Positions 48,640-61,056 of a DNA stretch of 64,000 nt are shown piece after piece. Under the pieces are notes generated by a model. It was not told the DNA's origin and made no database searches. It saw nothing but the letters and a program-made list of their open reading frames with translations. Position 1 is the stretch's first letter; the number at the start of each line of letters is the position of its first letter. The translations under genes and the position numbers were made by a program. Origin of the DNA: Spongilla lacustris (lineage: Eukaryota; Porifera; Demospongiae; Spongillida; Spongillidae); contig OX442416.1 of assembly GCA_949361645.1 (NCBI GenBank), positions 19,276,323 to 19,340,322 on the forward strand, read 5' to 3'.

Positions 48640-50300
48640 TGCACCGTGACCTGGATCCGCCTACGTCGGATTTAACACACATATCTATGGTCAAACGCAA
48701 GAAAAAGCATTCGCATTTGGCCAAACGCGAGGGGAACTTAGGGGGGTGGGGGTGGGGGGGGGGGGGGGGGGGGGGGTCATTAGTGCATTTTTGCCCCCGG
48801 GCGCTCTACACCCTGGCTACGCCCCTGACAGAATGACGCATGATGTCATCATAGATTGTTATCTATGATGTCATCGATCGGTTCCTGAATGCCGATTGCG
48901 AACTGGGAGGCAAGTTATCGCTGCGCTATAGCTGGATTTGCTGTGCTGCTCGTTTTGCTGGTGGAGTAAGCTTCTGTACCAACCATCTTTGAAGATACTG
49001 ATGCATCGCTCAATTAGTGCTGAAAATCTTTTATCCTCTTCTGTCTATCAGAGGGGCTCTTTCAGAGAAGCTATAGATGATAACCAATTCAACCTATACT
49101 GCCAAATTGTTCCTCAGTCCCAACTGGGTCATGGGCAGGACAGCAGCCTTGGATGTGTCACCGCTGAACCCACAAACCTTACATAGGCGTAGGAAGCGGG
49201 CCCGGGGGGGGGGGGGGGGGGGGGGGGGGGTAGGGGAGCTATAGCCCCCCCCCCCCCCCCCCCCCCCCCCCCCCACCACTTTTGATATTGGGGGGACTAA
49301 GTACCCTCCCATTTTGGGCCCATATTTGATATTAATCGATCTGTTAACGGATGCAAGATCACGGCGAGCAGAAAGGAGCTGATTACCTATATCTGTCCGA
49401 AATTGGCATTTAGCCGGTTCCTTACTAAATACGTAGGCGTCGGTATATGCAAGAGATAATATAAAGATTATATATGATTGATGTCATAAATTGCACAGCG
49501 AGGTTCGTTAGGGCTACTACTAATATACATTGCCGCAGGCAGCAAATGTGCAGCAAAGACACGTAAAAGGCTCTATATACGGCAATGCTGCACCAAGGAT
49601 ATACATATATACTTAGCTTGTAGTCTCCTAATCTCCATTTTAACTGTTGTCATGAAATCGTGCGTCGAAGATAAGTTTTGGCAACCCCAATCGTGCTGTG
49701 TATATGCACACAAGTACAATTATCTCTCGTATATCATTCTCATACTATGCCATACTATTAGTTGCGAAAATCTTTTAACTACAATGGAATTGTGTATAGT
49801 TAAAGCATCGGCGGAATACGGTTTAATTTGGTTACCATTGGCGCGGCCATGGCTATTTCATGGGGGGGCCTAAATAATAATATTATAATATCATAGCGCC
49901 TCCTTCCATGCATAGTCACCGGCAAACACACGCACTATCCGCTGGTCGATCCGTTTAGTTTACTTCGTCAACAAAAATGCGAACGAACAATGTCACTGCT
50001 CTACATGCATCATCGAATCCTCAATCCGATTCTCCACTGCATGGATAGCACGAGCAAATCAGAATTTTCCACATCTTACACTGTTTGGAAAGTCCTGTCT
50101 TATAAGACCAAAAGTCTCGCGAGCCATGACGTAATTATACATACATGCCTCCATGCATGACGCGCATGCGTGGAATTATTCGTGCCCCTGTGCTTTATAT
50201 GCCTCAGGTGGGGCCTGGGTGCTGGCCACCGCGCAACTGACAGCTTCGTTTTACCACACCCACTTATGAATGATTAATTTCAGACCCCCCCACTTTTTTA
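48640..50300. other. Poly-G/C-rich intergenic DNA with hAT-like ends
   Basis: Transposon-like words (ctggctacgcccctgacag near 48,813; cataggcgtaggaagcgggc near 49,183) and poly-G/poly-C runs at 48,755, 49,204 and 49,247. A hairpin catgatgtcatcatagattg sits near 48,840. No supported gene. Confidence 0.45.
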
Positions 50301-50313
50301 ACCGTTCCTACAC

Positions 50314-51035
50314 TAGTCTCGTACCCAGACCCTGATTACCACAGCTGCGGATGGATTACATCACCGCTACGTGGTAGAGGGTCTGGTCAAATGCCACCAG
50401 ATTTTAGGCGTACAATCAGAATGCAGAGCACCCGTGACGTCACATATATGTTATAAGACACATGGTTAAGTAATTGTTAGGGCGGTACTGTAGCTGTGTA
50501 ACAGTGTTTCTCGCTTTAAACAAAGGTCCTATAAGTTTGTGGCAAGCTAAACGAAGGACAGGAGAGTGAGTTTTTAAAGGCGGAGCTTCGCCGCCATACT
50601 GACACTGTCTAAAAGCAAAAAGCTACAAACTCAACGCGGCAGTGAGGGAAACAGCTAGCGTTGGCAGCACGGGAGAAGCGTCACGGGCATGGCTTTCCAA
50701 TTCCCTTAAGTCGAGCGCGTGCGCTTCAACAAACAGTTTGTAGCTTAGTTTGGCGGCGTAGATAGCTCAGCCTTTTTACTCACTCTTCGGATACTCGTGT
50801 GGTTCGTTTCTCTTGTCACACAACCTGATAGGACCTTTGTTAAAGCGAAATACTCAGTGCCGTGTCTCTACCGGTTAGTTAACCATGTAATTTATTAACA
50901 TATTGCACTACCTACATGACGTCACGGGTGCTCTGTATTTGCGTACGTAGAACGACTTTTGACCAGACCCTCTACCACGTAGCGGTGATGCAATCCATCC
51001 GCAGCTGTGGTAATCAGGGTCTGGGTACGAGACTA
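50314..51035. mobile_element. 722-bp palindromic element, 9-bp duplication TTCCTACAC
   Basis: Ends TAGTCTCGTACCCAGACCCT and the reverse complement. Flanks ttcctacac at 50,305-50,313 and 51,036-51,044. The arms of about 150-190 bases include gcggatggattacatcaccg and gacgtcacgggtgctctg, then a second inverted pair (caaaggtcctat). The 9-bp duplication and long inverted repeats suggest a Mutator-like non-autonomous element. Confidence 0.8.
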
Positions 51036-51314
51036 TTCCTACACCACTGCCTAACCAGTCTGGAAGCGGGACTGCGGGAGTGACAGCCACTGCTGCAGCA
51101 CTAAGTGTTCTGAACTGGGTTGGGTATACTTTCCATACAGCGCCGACTTCAGTTCATTCAGTTCTGGTCGGCGTTAGTTGGCAGAGTGGTAATCGCGAAC
51201 GGGTCTGGGTCTGAGACTATGAATAGCCTTGCACTCAAATAAATGGCCGACAGGAAGCAAACTGTAAACAATGATGTAACGCGTGCTATACTGTACACAC
51301 CCTATTGAAAGACG

Positions 51315-54300
51315 ATGTTCGCTAAGCTTATGAAGACATTAGGATTCGGTATGATATTTGAGTAGGCCTATTTTGATTATCATCGTGTGGGGGTATTGAA
51401 CTTGGAGTAGTACGCAAGATATGCCTTGCCCCACCCTAGCTGCGTAGCCCGGGCCGACCTTCTTGAAGGTCGGGCTACGCCCAACTACCCCCACCTTGCA
51501 CCCATGCCTAGCAGTTTTCGTAGCACCTAGTCGTGTTCACGTATACATGCATACTAGTTACTGACTCGCACGTAAAGTGAATATAATCCCCTAGTATGGT
51601 TTAAAAACTTCAGATGGAGAACACTCGGAACAGAAGCTTCGAGCTGCGGCAGCGAGAGGTGATATTGGCGAGATGGCGAGGTTGATCGAAAGTGGAGTAT
51701 CTGTAAATTCAAACTGCGTGGTAAGCAGTGATTGTACATGTACATGTGCATACTGTCACAGGGGCGGATCCAGGAATTTGGAAAGGGGGGGGGTGGGGGG
51801 GGGGGGGGGGGGGGGGGCACAGTTAGAGGGCGCCGCCCCGGGAGGGTACGGGAGGGGGGCACCCCTCCCGCCCAGCTATAGGGGGGTATGGAGGGGCTCC
51901 CCCACACAGGTGTTTGCGGCCATATATTTTGTGGACAGTAGGTTTATAACCCGAAATATTGAAATGATTACGTATTCCCTTAGCAACGTCCTAGGCAACC
52001 AGAGCCAAGAAACGTGAGCCTCCTGTACAAAAAACAGGAATTATATCAGCGTCATTTAAAACCTCGAAACAAAAGAAGCATCATATTCCTACAAATACTA
52101 CGTTTCTCGTGTTACAGTTTTGACGCTACGGCAAGTTATGGCTCGTGAAAGCGGGTAACCCTCGACGTACCTCTCCACTTTGAAGTAAGTTTTCCACGCT
52201 CCCGACCGGTAAAAAGTTTTGATTCAAGTAAATCTTAGAGATAACAGAAGGTACTAACTGATTCCATTATCTGCTTATAGCCGCCTTTTTTTGGGCTAGA
52301 GATGCGTATTGCTGAAATATCGTGAATTTAACGGTATACGTATCAGGGGGAGGGATCGCTGCCACGTTTTGTGGACCTATAGGAAGCAGGTGCTCCTTCA
52401 TAATCAAGGACAGTCTTCTAACTGGGTCATGTACCGAATGGTACGTGCGTTGCAAGAAGTCAACTTGGTATGGATGGACTCTGCTCCTTTCTCCCTCAGA
52501 CGATCGGTTGAGAGCTGGTGGAAGCCAGTGACTGTGTGACATGCTGTCTGCACATCAGCGTCTGAAGGTCTAGGTTCTTCTGCACACTTGTGAGTGCTGT
52601 ACTCACCAGCCCGTATTTCCTTCCCACATGTTTGCTGGCAATGTACCACTAGCAAGGTCTGAATGAATGGTGGTGTGGGCTTCAGCGGTGAAGGAGCCAA
52701 AGGAGTGTCCATGATGCAGCATGGACACTTGATCTTACTGCAGTTGGAAGCCATGAACCAGTGTATGATATGTCGATGCAGCCAGTGCCCTACATAGTAG
52801 CTCCAATGGTTCAGTGGAGGCACAAGGGACACTGAAGTTGGTCCAGTACGTCTGGATTGTTGGTACTGGCAAGTATATGGTCTTGTGCTGAGATGCCTGT
52901 CTGCATGGCAGGGGCTATTCCGCGTAAATCTGAGCTGTACTATTGTGGGCTGGACAGCCTGCATGTGGTGGTTTAGGATGACATATCTGAGTACTATCAC
53001 ATACAAATGTACATGCAGCATATAAAAAATATCACTATGCAGTCAACTTCTGTGTGGGCCTTCCACTCAAAAGGAATACTGTTGGGCCCATGTTTTTAGT
53101 ATGAATGGATAGAAAAGGATGGTGGGTGGGTGGGTGCGTGTCCAGGGAGGTGTTGATAAGGAATTTGGAGTGCAAATCCTTTGCAAACTGTATGTAGTTA
53201 TATGTTTTCCTCTTCTTTTTGGCTTTATCCTCCACTAAGAAGCGGCCACACACTCTGCATCGCTCTTCGACTTTCTTTGCGTGTATCTCCATTCTTAAAT
53301 ACTGAAATTATTCATAAAAACTCCGGCCTTATTCTGAGGTTAAAAAAAAAGGCGGCTATTTATGAGTGATATGTATATACTCTCCTATGTGTGCTGATCA
53401 TTATGTTACTCGCTTACAGATTTCTACCGGTTGGTTCGTCCACAAAGACCGCTCAAGTACACCCCGTCTTTTCCCGCCAAAGTTACATTGATGTGAAAAC
53501 GGGCTGCGCAGAACCACTCATAATAAATGTAGTCCTTGGGCAATTATGGCTTACCTATAGCTGTGGTAGAGTGTTTTCATGAGCATTTTCTCTTCTCGGA
53601 ATGTCATAAGACGAGTATGATATAGGCTCGCAAAAACAGATATCGTATAATGAGATGCGGCTAGAATTTTTTTTGTGGCTAATACTAAATTACGGTATCG
53701 CTTAATTATCCAACCTACTGTCCAGCCGCAAACATCTGTGCCCATCGGGGCCTGGGGCGGAGCCCCAGAAGCCAACGCGTTTTGCGTTGTAAAAACTCCG
53801 AAAACTACGCAAAAAAGCAGGCCTGTTAAATAGTAGCTATATTGTTTGCACGTGTGCAATGCATGTATTTTTTCACAAGGAATACATTTTAGTTGTAGCA
53901 ACTGCCAAAGTACGAGTTTATAGGGTTCGTACTTTTAAAATGTAACTACTAAATTTGTGGGCCAAAAAATATAGCTCAGCTTTTATATGCGATGCGATGC
54001 GCCAATCTTTTTAATCTTTTTAGTGTGTATACTGATCTCCGCTTCTTTTCAATACGCACGTTTGCAAATATAATCGTAATCATACTTTATAATTGGCCCT
54101 TCCCGTGTACATGTACATGTATCCGCGCTGTAGCTAACCGAGGCACTGTACGCAAATACACTCATGAATTTTTAATGAGTCATCCGGAATGGGTGGCACG
54201 TGACCCTAGTCCCCCCCCCCCCCCCCCCCCCCCCCTAGATCCGCTCCTGTCAGTACATGTATCAGCGCTGTAACTAATGTTTCGTGCGGTTATAATCGCA

Positions 54301-57300
54301 CGCGGTACGCAAAATACACTCATGAATATTTAATGAGTCGTCCGAAAGGGGGGGCACGTGCCCCTGGTGCCCCCCCCCCCCCCCCCCCCCCCTAGATCCG
54401 CCCCTGTGTCATAGAGAACTTTCTATTCTGTTAAAAATATACACTGGTCTGAGGAGGGGAGTGGCCATGCCTGAGGGCTATGTCAAGGCTGTCCGCTATC
54501 TGCACCTTCAATGAAGACATAAATGCTGGTTCCCTCTCAAACTCCTTTTCCTCCTTCCCTTGATTAGTGATAAGATTACAATAATGTTTATGTGTGTACT
54601 TCAATTACAGGCTTATGTTTGATGGGCCATAATGATGTAAATGTACATGACGATTGTTTACATTGTACCCACCATGTTGACTAAACTATTATACGCAGGG
54701 CGGTGATACTCCATTACACTATGCTGCTAGGGGAGGTCATACTACATGTGTGGAACGTCTCCTTTCCACTCCTGCTATTGATGTGAACATTAAGAATAAG
54801 GTGAGCTGATCTATTTAATGATCAAGTAATAATGATATGTATGGTGCTGAACACTATCCTGTACATGGATGGTGATGTAAAAAACAAGACCATAGAGCAG
54901 CTGCTTCTAAGCCTACACACAAAGACCAGTGTGTCCCTTGGTGTCTCCTCCCCATCAGCAATGTTTGTATCATACATCATGATGTAAATGTGTACACTCT
55001 CGTGATGTAAGGCCATGTTGATGACCATGTACTACATGCATGTACATGTATACTTTGTACCCACCATTTTTGCTGAACTATTATACCCACTCCAGGATGG
55101 TAATACTCCATTACACCTTGCTGCAAAGGGAGGTCATACTACTTGTGTGGAACATCTCCTTTCCACTCCTGGTATTGATGTGAACATTAGGGACAAGGTG
55201 AGTTGGTCTATTTAACGATCAAGTAATAATGGAGGAGGGGAGTATGAATAGCATAGTCTGCACAGCTGTCCATAATACATAGAAGCCAATAGGACAAAGC
55301 TAACCACTCATCAAAAACTATCGTAACACTGAGATGTAGATGTTAACCTTCCTCACCTTTTACATATACATGTATGCATGTGTGCACTTGAATTAGAGGT
55401 TTCATATTTCAAGAGGCTATGTTGATGACCATGTACATGTGTACATTGTACCCACCATGTTGACTGAACTATTGTACCCACTCCAGTATGGTGAAACTCC
55501 ATTACACCTTGCAGCCATGGGAGTTCATACTACTTGTGTGGAACATCTCCTTTCCACTCCTGGTATTGATGTAAACATTAAGAATGATGTGAGTTGGTTC
55601 ACTGAATATTAAAATAAGATATACACTGTTATAGGAAGTGTATTTGACATAGCAATTTAATGATCAAGTAATAATGATATGTATGGTGCTGACCACTATC
55701 CTGTAAATGGACTAAGCCTACACACAAAGACCAGTGTGTCCCTTGGTATCTCCTCCCCTTCAATCCCATCAGCAATGTTTGTATCATGCGTGTAATTGTG
55801 TACACCCTCGTGATGTTGTATATGAAAGACCATGTTGATGACCATGTACTACATGTACATGTGTACATTGTACCCACCCTGTTGACTGAACTATTGTACC
55901 CACTACAGGATGGTAATACTCCATTACATCATGCTGCAAGGAAAGGTTATACTGCTTGTGTGGAATGTCTCATTTCCACTCATGGTATGGATGTGAACAT
56001 TATGAATTGGGTGAGTTGGGTCCAGTAAATATTTAAATATGATATGCACTGTTAGGAAATGTAGCGGTACATGTGTACATGTAGTACTTGGACATATGTA
56101 CATTGTACCCACCATTTTGTCTAAACTATTGTACCCACTCCAGTATGGTGATACTCCATTACACTATGCTGCAAAGGGAGGTCATATTACGTGTGTGGAA
56201 CATCTCCTTTCCACTCCTGGTATTGATGTGAACATTCTGGGTAAGGTGAGTTGGTCTATTTAATGATCAAGTAATAATGATATGTATGGTGCTGAACACT
56301 ATCCTGTATATGGATGGTGATGTAAAAAAACAAGACCGCTTCTAAGCGACCTACACACAAAAAGACCAGTGTGTCGGACCCTACGTATCTCCTCCCCTTT
56401 AACCCCATCCGCAATGTTTGTATCATGCATGTAAATGTGTACACACTCGTGATGTTGTATATGAAAGACCATGTTGATGACCATGTACTACATGTACATG
56501 TGTACATTGTACCCACCATCGTTGACTGAACTATTCTACCCACTCCAGTATGGTGCTTGTCCATTACACCTTGCTGCAAAGGGAGGTCATACTACTTGTA
56601 TGGAACATCTCCTTTCCACTCCTGGTATTATTGATGTGAACATTAAGGATAATGTGAGTTGGTCCAATAATGGTTGAATATAAAAAAAAAGAAGAAAGAT
56701 ATGCACTGTGATATGAAGTGTAGCAGACCATGTAATAGATGTACATGTGTACAACCACTACCCACTGTGTTGAATCTTTATATTTGATTGTATACATGCA
56801 TATACATGTACACATGCAAAAATGCGAGTAGCGGCATGACTACCCTTAATAAACTACTCTTCCTTCTTCCCATTCCAACAAGTATCATACATCGATTGCT
56901 TATCACACATATTTTTTATGTGTTGAAGGTTTATGTTTGAGGGGGCCATGTTGACATACATGTGTACATTGTACCCACCATGTTGGCTGAACTATTGTAC
57001 CCACTCCAGCATGGTGATACTCCATTACACCTTGCTGCAATGGGAGGTCATACTACTTCTGTGGAACATCTACTTTCCACTCCTGGTATTAATGTTAACA
57101 TCAATAAGGTGAGTTGGAACGTTTATCTGTAGTTGTTCAATTTTACTGGTAAGAGTTTGAATTGTAGGTCCACGTTAGTTTTTATACATCTAGAAACCTT
57201 ACATACAATTTTGCATGGGGTGGGAAAGCCAATTAAAATTCAAGTGTGCTTATTGAAAAGATATGACTAGACTCCAAGGTGCAAGATCACTCTCACCTCC

Positions 57301-59717
57301 TACCTACCCACTGGTTTGCCCCTAATTTATGATTACTGCTTGGCATGCCATTTAACAAAAGTCAGAAGTAAAACTTACTTTATTTTTGCCCACCACCTGT
57401 TTCAAACTTGGCAGTAAATCCCTGATTTCTCTTTGTAAACTCTACATGTCTACCTCACAGCCTTGCTGGCATCTGGTATGATATTGTGTGCAAACTGTGA
57501 AGTCTGGGCACTAGGGCCCAGCCTTTAACCTTGGGCCCCAGCTAGGCTAGGAGGAGGGGAGTATGAATAACATAGTCTGCATAGCTGTCCATAATACATA
57601 GAAGCCAATAGGACAAAGCTCATCCCTCATCAACAACTATCCCAGTGCTGTGATGTACATGTTAATCTTTACTTCCTCCTCCCCTTTATTACACATACAA
57701 TATATTATGAATGTGAGTACTTGGATTGGAGGCTTCATTTTTGAAGGGGCATGTTGATGACCATCTACACGTGCACCGTTTTGAATGAAATACAAACATG
57801 TACCCACTCCAGAATGGTGAAAGTCCCTTACACCTTGCTGCAAAGGGAGGTCATACTACTTGTGTGGAACATCTCCTTTCCACTCCTGGTATTGATGTGA
57901 ACATTAAGGATAAGGTGATTTGCTTCACTGAATATTAAAATGAAAGATGCACTGTTATAGGAACTGTACCTGACTATGTACTGCATGTACATGTGTACAT
58001 CAGTTGTACCCACCATTTTGACCCACTCCAGAATGGTGATACTCCAATACACCTTGCTGCGAATGGAGGTCATTCTACTATTGTGGAACACTTCCTTTCC
58101 ACTCCTGGTATTGATGTGAACATTAAGAATTGGGTGAGCTGGTCCACTGAATAAGATATGCACTGTTTAATGAAGTGTAGCAGACCATGTGCTTCATGTA
58201 CATGTGTACCATGTTGACTTAAATATTGTACCCACTCCGACGTGAACATTAACGATAGGGTGAGCTGGTCTATTTAATGATCAAGTAATAATGATATGTA
58301 TGGTGCTGAACACTATCCTGTATATGGATGGTGATGTAAAAAACAAGACCATAGAGCAGCTGCTTCCAATTCTATGTAAGCCTACACACAAAGACCAGTG
58401 TGTCTCTTGGTATCTCCTCCCCTTCAACCCCATCAGCAATGTTTGTATCTTGCATGTAACAATTGTACCATGTACTACTTGGATATTGCAGAAGTCACCA
58501 CTGTCTCTGACAGATAGACTCTTCAAGTGACCTTAACTCTTTATCACCATTCTGTAGAGAGCATAGTTTCCATCAAAACCCACATACCACATGCATGTAC
58601 ATGTGTACACCTTAGTGGCTTCTTATATGAAGGGGCCGTGTTGATAACCATGTACTACATGTACATGTGTACATTGTACCCACCATGTTGACTGAACTAT
58701 TGTACCCACTCCAGTATGGTTATACTCCATTACACCTTGCTGCAAAGGGAGGTCATACTACTTGTGTGGAACATCTCCTTTCCACTCCTGGTATTGATGT
58801 GAACATTAAGGATAAGGTGAGTTGGTCTATTTAATGATCAAGTAATAATGTTATGTACATGGTGCTGAACACTATCCTGTAATGTGTACACCCTCCTGTT
58901 GTTATATATGTGAGAGGCCATTTTGATGACTACATGTTGTAAAGGATGCCTGCAGCGGTACATATACTAAGCAAGACCACGTACACAGAGGGGACACGGC
59001 ACTTTCATATCATGTCTCCCTCCGTATACACTGTATAACATCCTATGTGTAGTTGGAACACAATACACAAAGGAATTGTACTGCACGCAAGTGCCAAGCA
59101 CCGCCCTATAGCACCACCCTATAGCACCACCCTATAGCACCACCCTATAGCACCACCCTATAGCACCACCCTATAGCACCACCCTATAGCACCACCTAAT
59201 AGCACCACTATATAGCACCACCCTATAGCACCACGCGGGGGCTTAGTAGGCCTGTGCACAATAGGGACCATACGGGGAAATCCCCCCATACGTACATAAT
59301 TATGCACAAAGCAGGTGATAATTAGTCAGTCCACCATACATGTACATGTGTACCATGTTTACTGTACCCACTCCAGTGCAATGATACTCCATTACATCTT
59401 GCTGCATGGTGCGGTCATACTACATGTGTTGAACATCTGCTTTCCACTCCTGGTATTGATATGAACATTATGGATAAGGTGAGTTGGTCCACTGAATATA
59501 TTAATAAGAGATACACTGTTATAGGAACTGTAGCTGACCGTGTACTACATCTACATTGTACCTACCATGTTGACTGAATGAACTATTGTACCCACTCCAG
59601 AATGCTTTTACCCCATTACGCTATGCTGCAAGGGGAGGTTGTACTACTTGTGTGGAACATCTCCTTTCCACTCCTGGTATCGATGTGGATACTGCATTTC
59701 AGACAATTTATTACTAA
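51315..59717 (+). CDS. Ankyrin-exon-array gene 2 (predicted ~459 residues)
   Basis: Exon 1 (51,315-51,348) encodes MFAKLMKTLGFG and ends at GTATGA. Exon 2 (51,614-51,720) encodes EQKLRAAAARGDIGEMARLI. Eleven intact phase-0 ankyrin exons start at 54,699, 55,096, 55,487, 55,909, 56,144, 56,549, 57,010, 57,813, 58,032, 58,715 and 59,377. Lengths are 102 bases, except 105 at 56,549 (an added Ile codon) and 99 at 57,010. A twelfth is reduced to its last bases at about 58,239-58,259. The terminal exon (59,601-59,717) ends DTAFQTIYY. Intron 2 holds a 2.65-kb transposon. Same architecture as gene 1; no other domain. Confidence 0.7.
51437..51485. mobile_element. Minimal back-to-back MITE ends
   Basis: cgtagcccgggccgaccttc followed by gaaggtcgggctacgcccaa: two ends of the family at 24,197-24,388 with the interior removed, inside intron 1 of gene 2. 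Confidence 0.55.
51759..54406. mobile_element. 2.65-kb hAT-like element in intron 2 of gene 2
   Basis: Starts CAGGGGCGGATCCAGG, ends CTAGATCCGCCCCTG. Flanks tgtca at 51,754-51,758 and 54,407-54,411. The right end is tandemly doubled: two units of about 170 bases (cagcgctgta...cactcatgaatttttaatga...poly-C...ctagatccg) end at about 54,249 and 54,406. Subterminal gcctggggcggagccccaga near 53,749 links it to the other hAT-like elements. The interior carries an N-RAG-like pseudogene. Confidence 0.7.
52267..53292 (-). pseudogene. RAG1-N-terminus-like (N-RAG-type) pseudogene
   Basis: The minus-strand first part (53,292-53,100) encodes EERCRVCGRFLVEDKAKKKR, then YIQFAKDLHSKFLINTSLD, like the N-terminal zinc-binding region of RAG1-like proteins. 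Downstream (about 52,860-52,560, with frame changes) PLELLCRALAAS-like text, HWFMASNCSKIKCPCC and HCQQTCGKEIRAGEYSTHKC follow the order of the RAG1 RING finger and the adjoining C2H2 finger. Next come STDRLREKGAESIHTKL and PPPDTYTVKFTIFQQ. No catalytic RAG1 core is seen. Similar stand-alone N-RAG proteins are known from transposons of molluscs and other invertebrates. Several stops and shifts make it inactive. Confidence 0.55.
58200..58270 (+). pseudogene. Decayed ankyrin exon in gene 2
   Basis: The polypyrimidine/acceptor region reads cccactcc and then jumps directly to gacgtgaacattaacgatag and the donor gtgagc. About 80 bases including the acceptor AG and most of the repeat are deleted, leaving only DVNINDR coding. 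This exon must be skipped, which is harmless because the exons are symmetric phase 0. Confidence 0.75.
59100..59237. repeat. 13-bp minisatellite ATAGCACCACCCT in gene 2 intron
   Basis: About eleven units in the last long intron; late units diverge (cacctaat, cactatat). Confidence 0.9.
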
Positions 59718-59889
59718 TTACTTTATCAAATTGTTATGGGTTCCCATTTTTGCAGTGATCAATTTATTACATTTGATATCACTAACTAAATTCTTGTCCA
59801 CTTTAAGCACATGTACATCACATCTTTCTCCACATCTGGCCCAATAACTCAGCAGTCTTGTTACCATGGATTCACAACATTCATGACCT

Positions 59890-60584
59890 CACCATATCCC
59901 ATATCCTGTAAAGTACACTTATATACTTTGTGCATTACTACTTGCCACATGTATTATTACAACGCATTACACATTACAGGAAACTAAATACTGAACCAGG
60001 TGTGCACTTTACAAATGTCTACTTCACATGATGTGCTTCTTGCCAGCACGGGGCCAGCATTCTGACAAGCTGCTTGGCAAACCATTGGAAAGCTTGTTGT
60101 GCCCCAACCACCAAATACCTCAACAATTAACCAGTGGGGCACATACTGTCCAACACTTTTCTGCATTAAAAATAATAATACAAATTACGTACTAGTATAC
60201 TGCGCACAAACTGATACGTTATTAACAATACGAATACGTTATACAAATTTATTGAATAAGTCCTATTATTATTCGTATTTAACTTGATCTCGACAGTAGG
60301 GCCCTTACCTTTGTTGGACCTGTACTTGTGGAAATAGTCTAGTCGATCGATACGTAACTAGCCAAAGACGACACTACCGTAGGCGCGCACAGGTTCAATA
60401 CTGAATACGCGGTCGTTAAAACAATGGATAACTCGGGATAACTGAACAGAAATGTTAAAATAATAATAATATACATGTGCAATCGGCCAATCGCTTATAT
60501 CAGTTATAGGTACGTCACTTACATCTGATACTACAGTGTGCATGTACATCCGATAGTACAGTGTACATGTACAATGCATGAAAT

Positions 60585-60619
<35 letters not shown>

Positions 60620-61050
60620 ACAGGTGGGCTATATTGAAGTGCGTTACTTATAACACACGCGCATCTATGTACTATAACTCGCGGGAGTCATACATTGTGC
60701 TCACAGAATTTTATGCAATAAAATAGCAGTACTGCCAAAAATTTGGGAGGGCTGAATCACCCGAATAACACTTTCGCCCCCCTATGGCAAAAGTGGAAAA
60801 AAAGAGGGGGGGGGGGCGAAGGGGGGGGGGGGGGGAGGGGGGGGGGGGGGGGGGGGGGGGGCAAAAGCCCCCTTGCCCCTCCGTCTCCGCCACCTAACTG
60901 AGTAAGGCTATGTAGTATTTATGCTTTCCACAATGGCGAAGGACCAGAGATAATATATAGATTATCTCTGGTAGGACTACATAATTTTAAATTTAACGCA
61001 GTCATTAAATCACGCGATAAAAGGGTGACAACATCGGCACGCCCTATGGA
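59890..61050. other. Intergenic DNA between genes 2 and 3
   Basis: Contains poly-C (60,587-60,619) and poly-G (60,806-60,861) runs, an inverted pair around atatagattatctctgg (60,945-60,975), and no gene I can support. Confidence 0.45.
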
Positions 61051-61056
61051 AAGACG

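Noticed and set aside
48938..49186. SFREAIDDNQFNLYCQIV resembles the start of an EAL domain
   Set aside because: Match is about 15 residues in an isolated frame next to poly-G, with no EAL motif following; likely chance.
59100..59237. Regular spaced repeats resembling a CRISPR array
   Set aside because: 13-bp head-to-tail units without spacers in a eukaryotic intron: a minisatellite.
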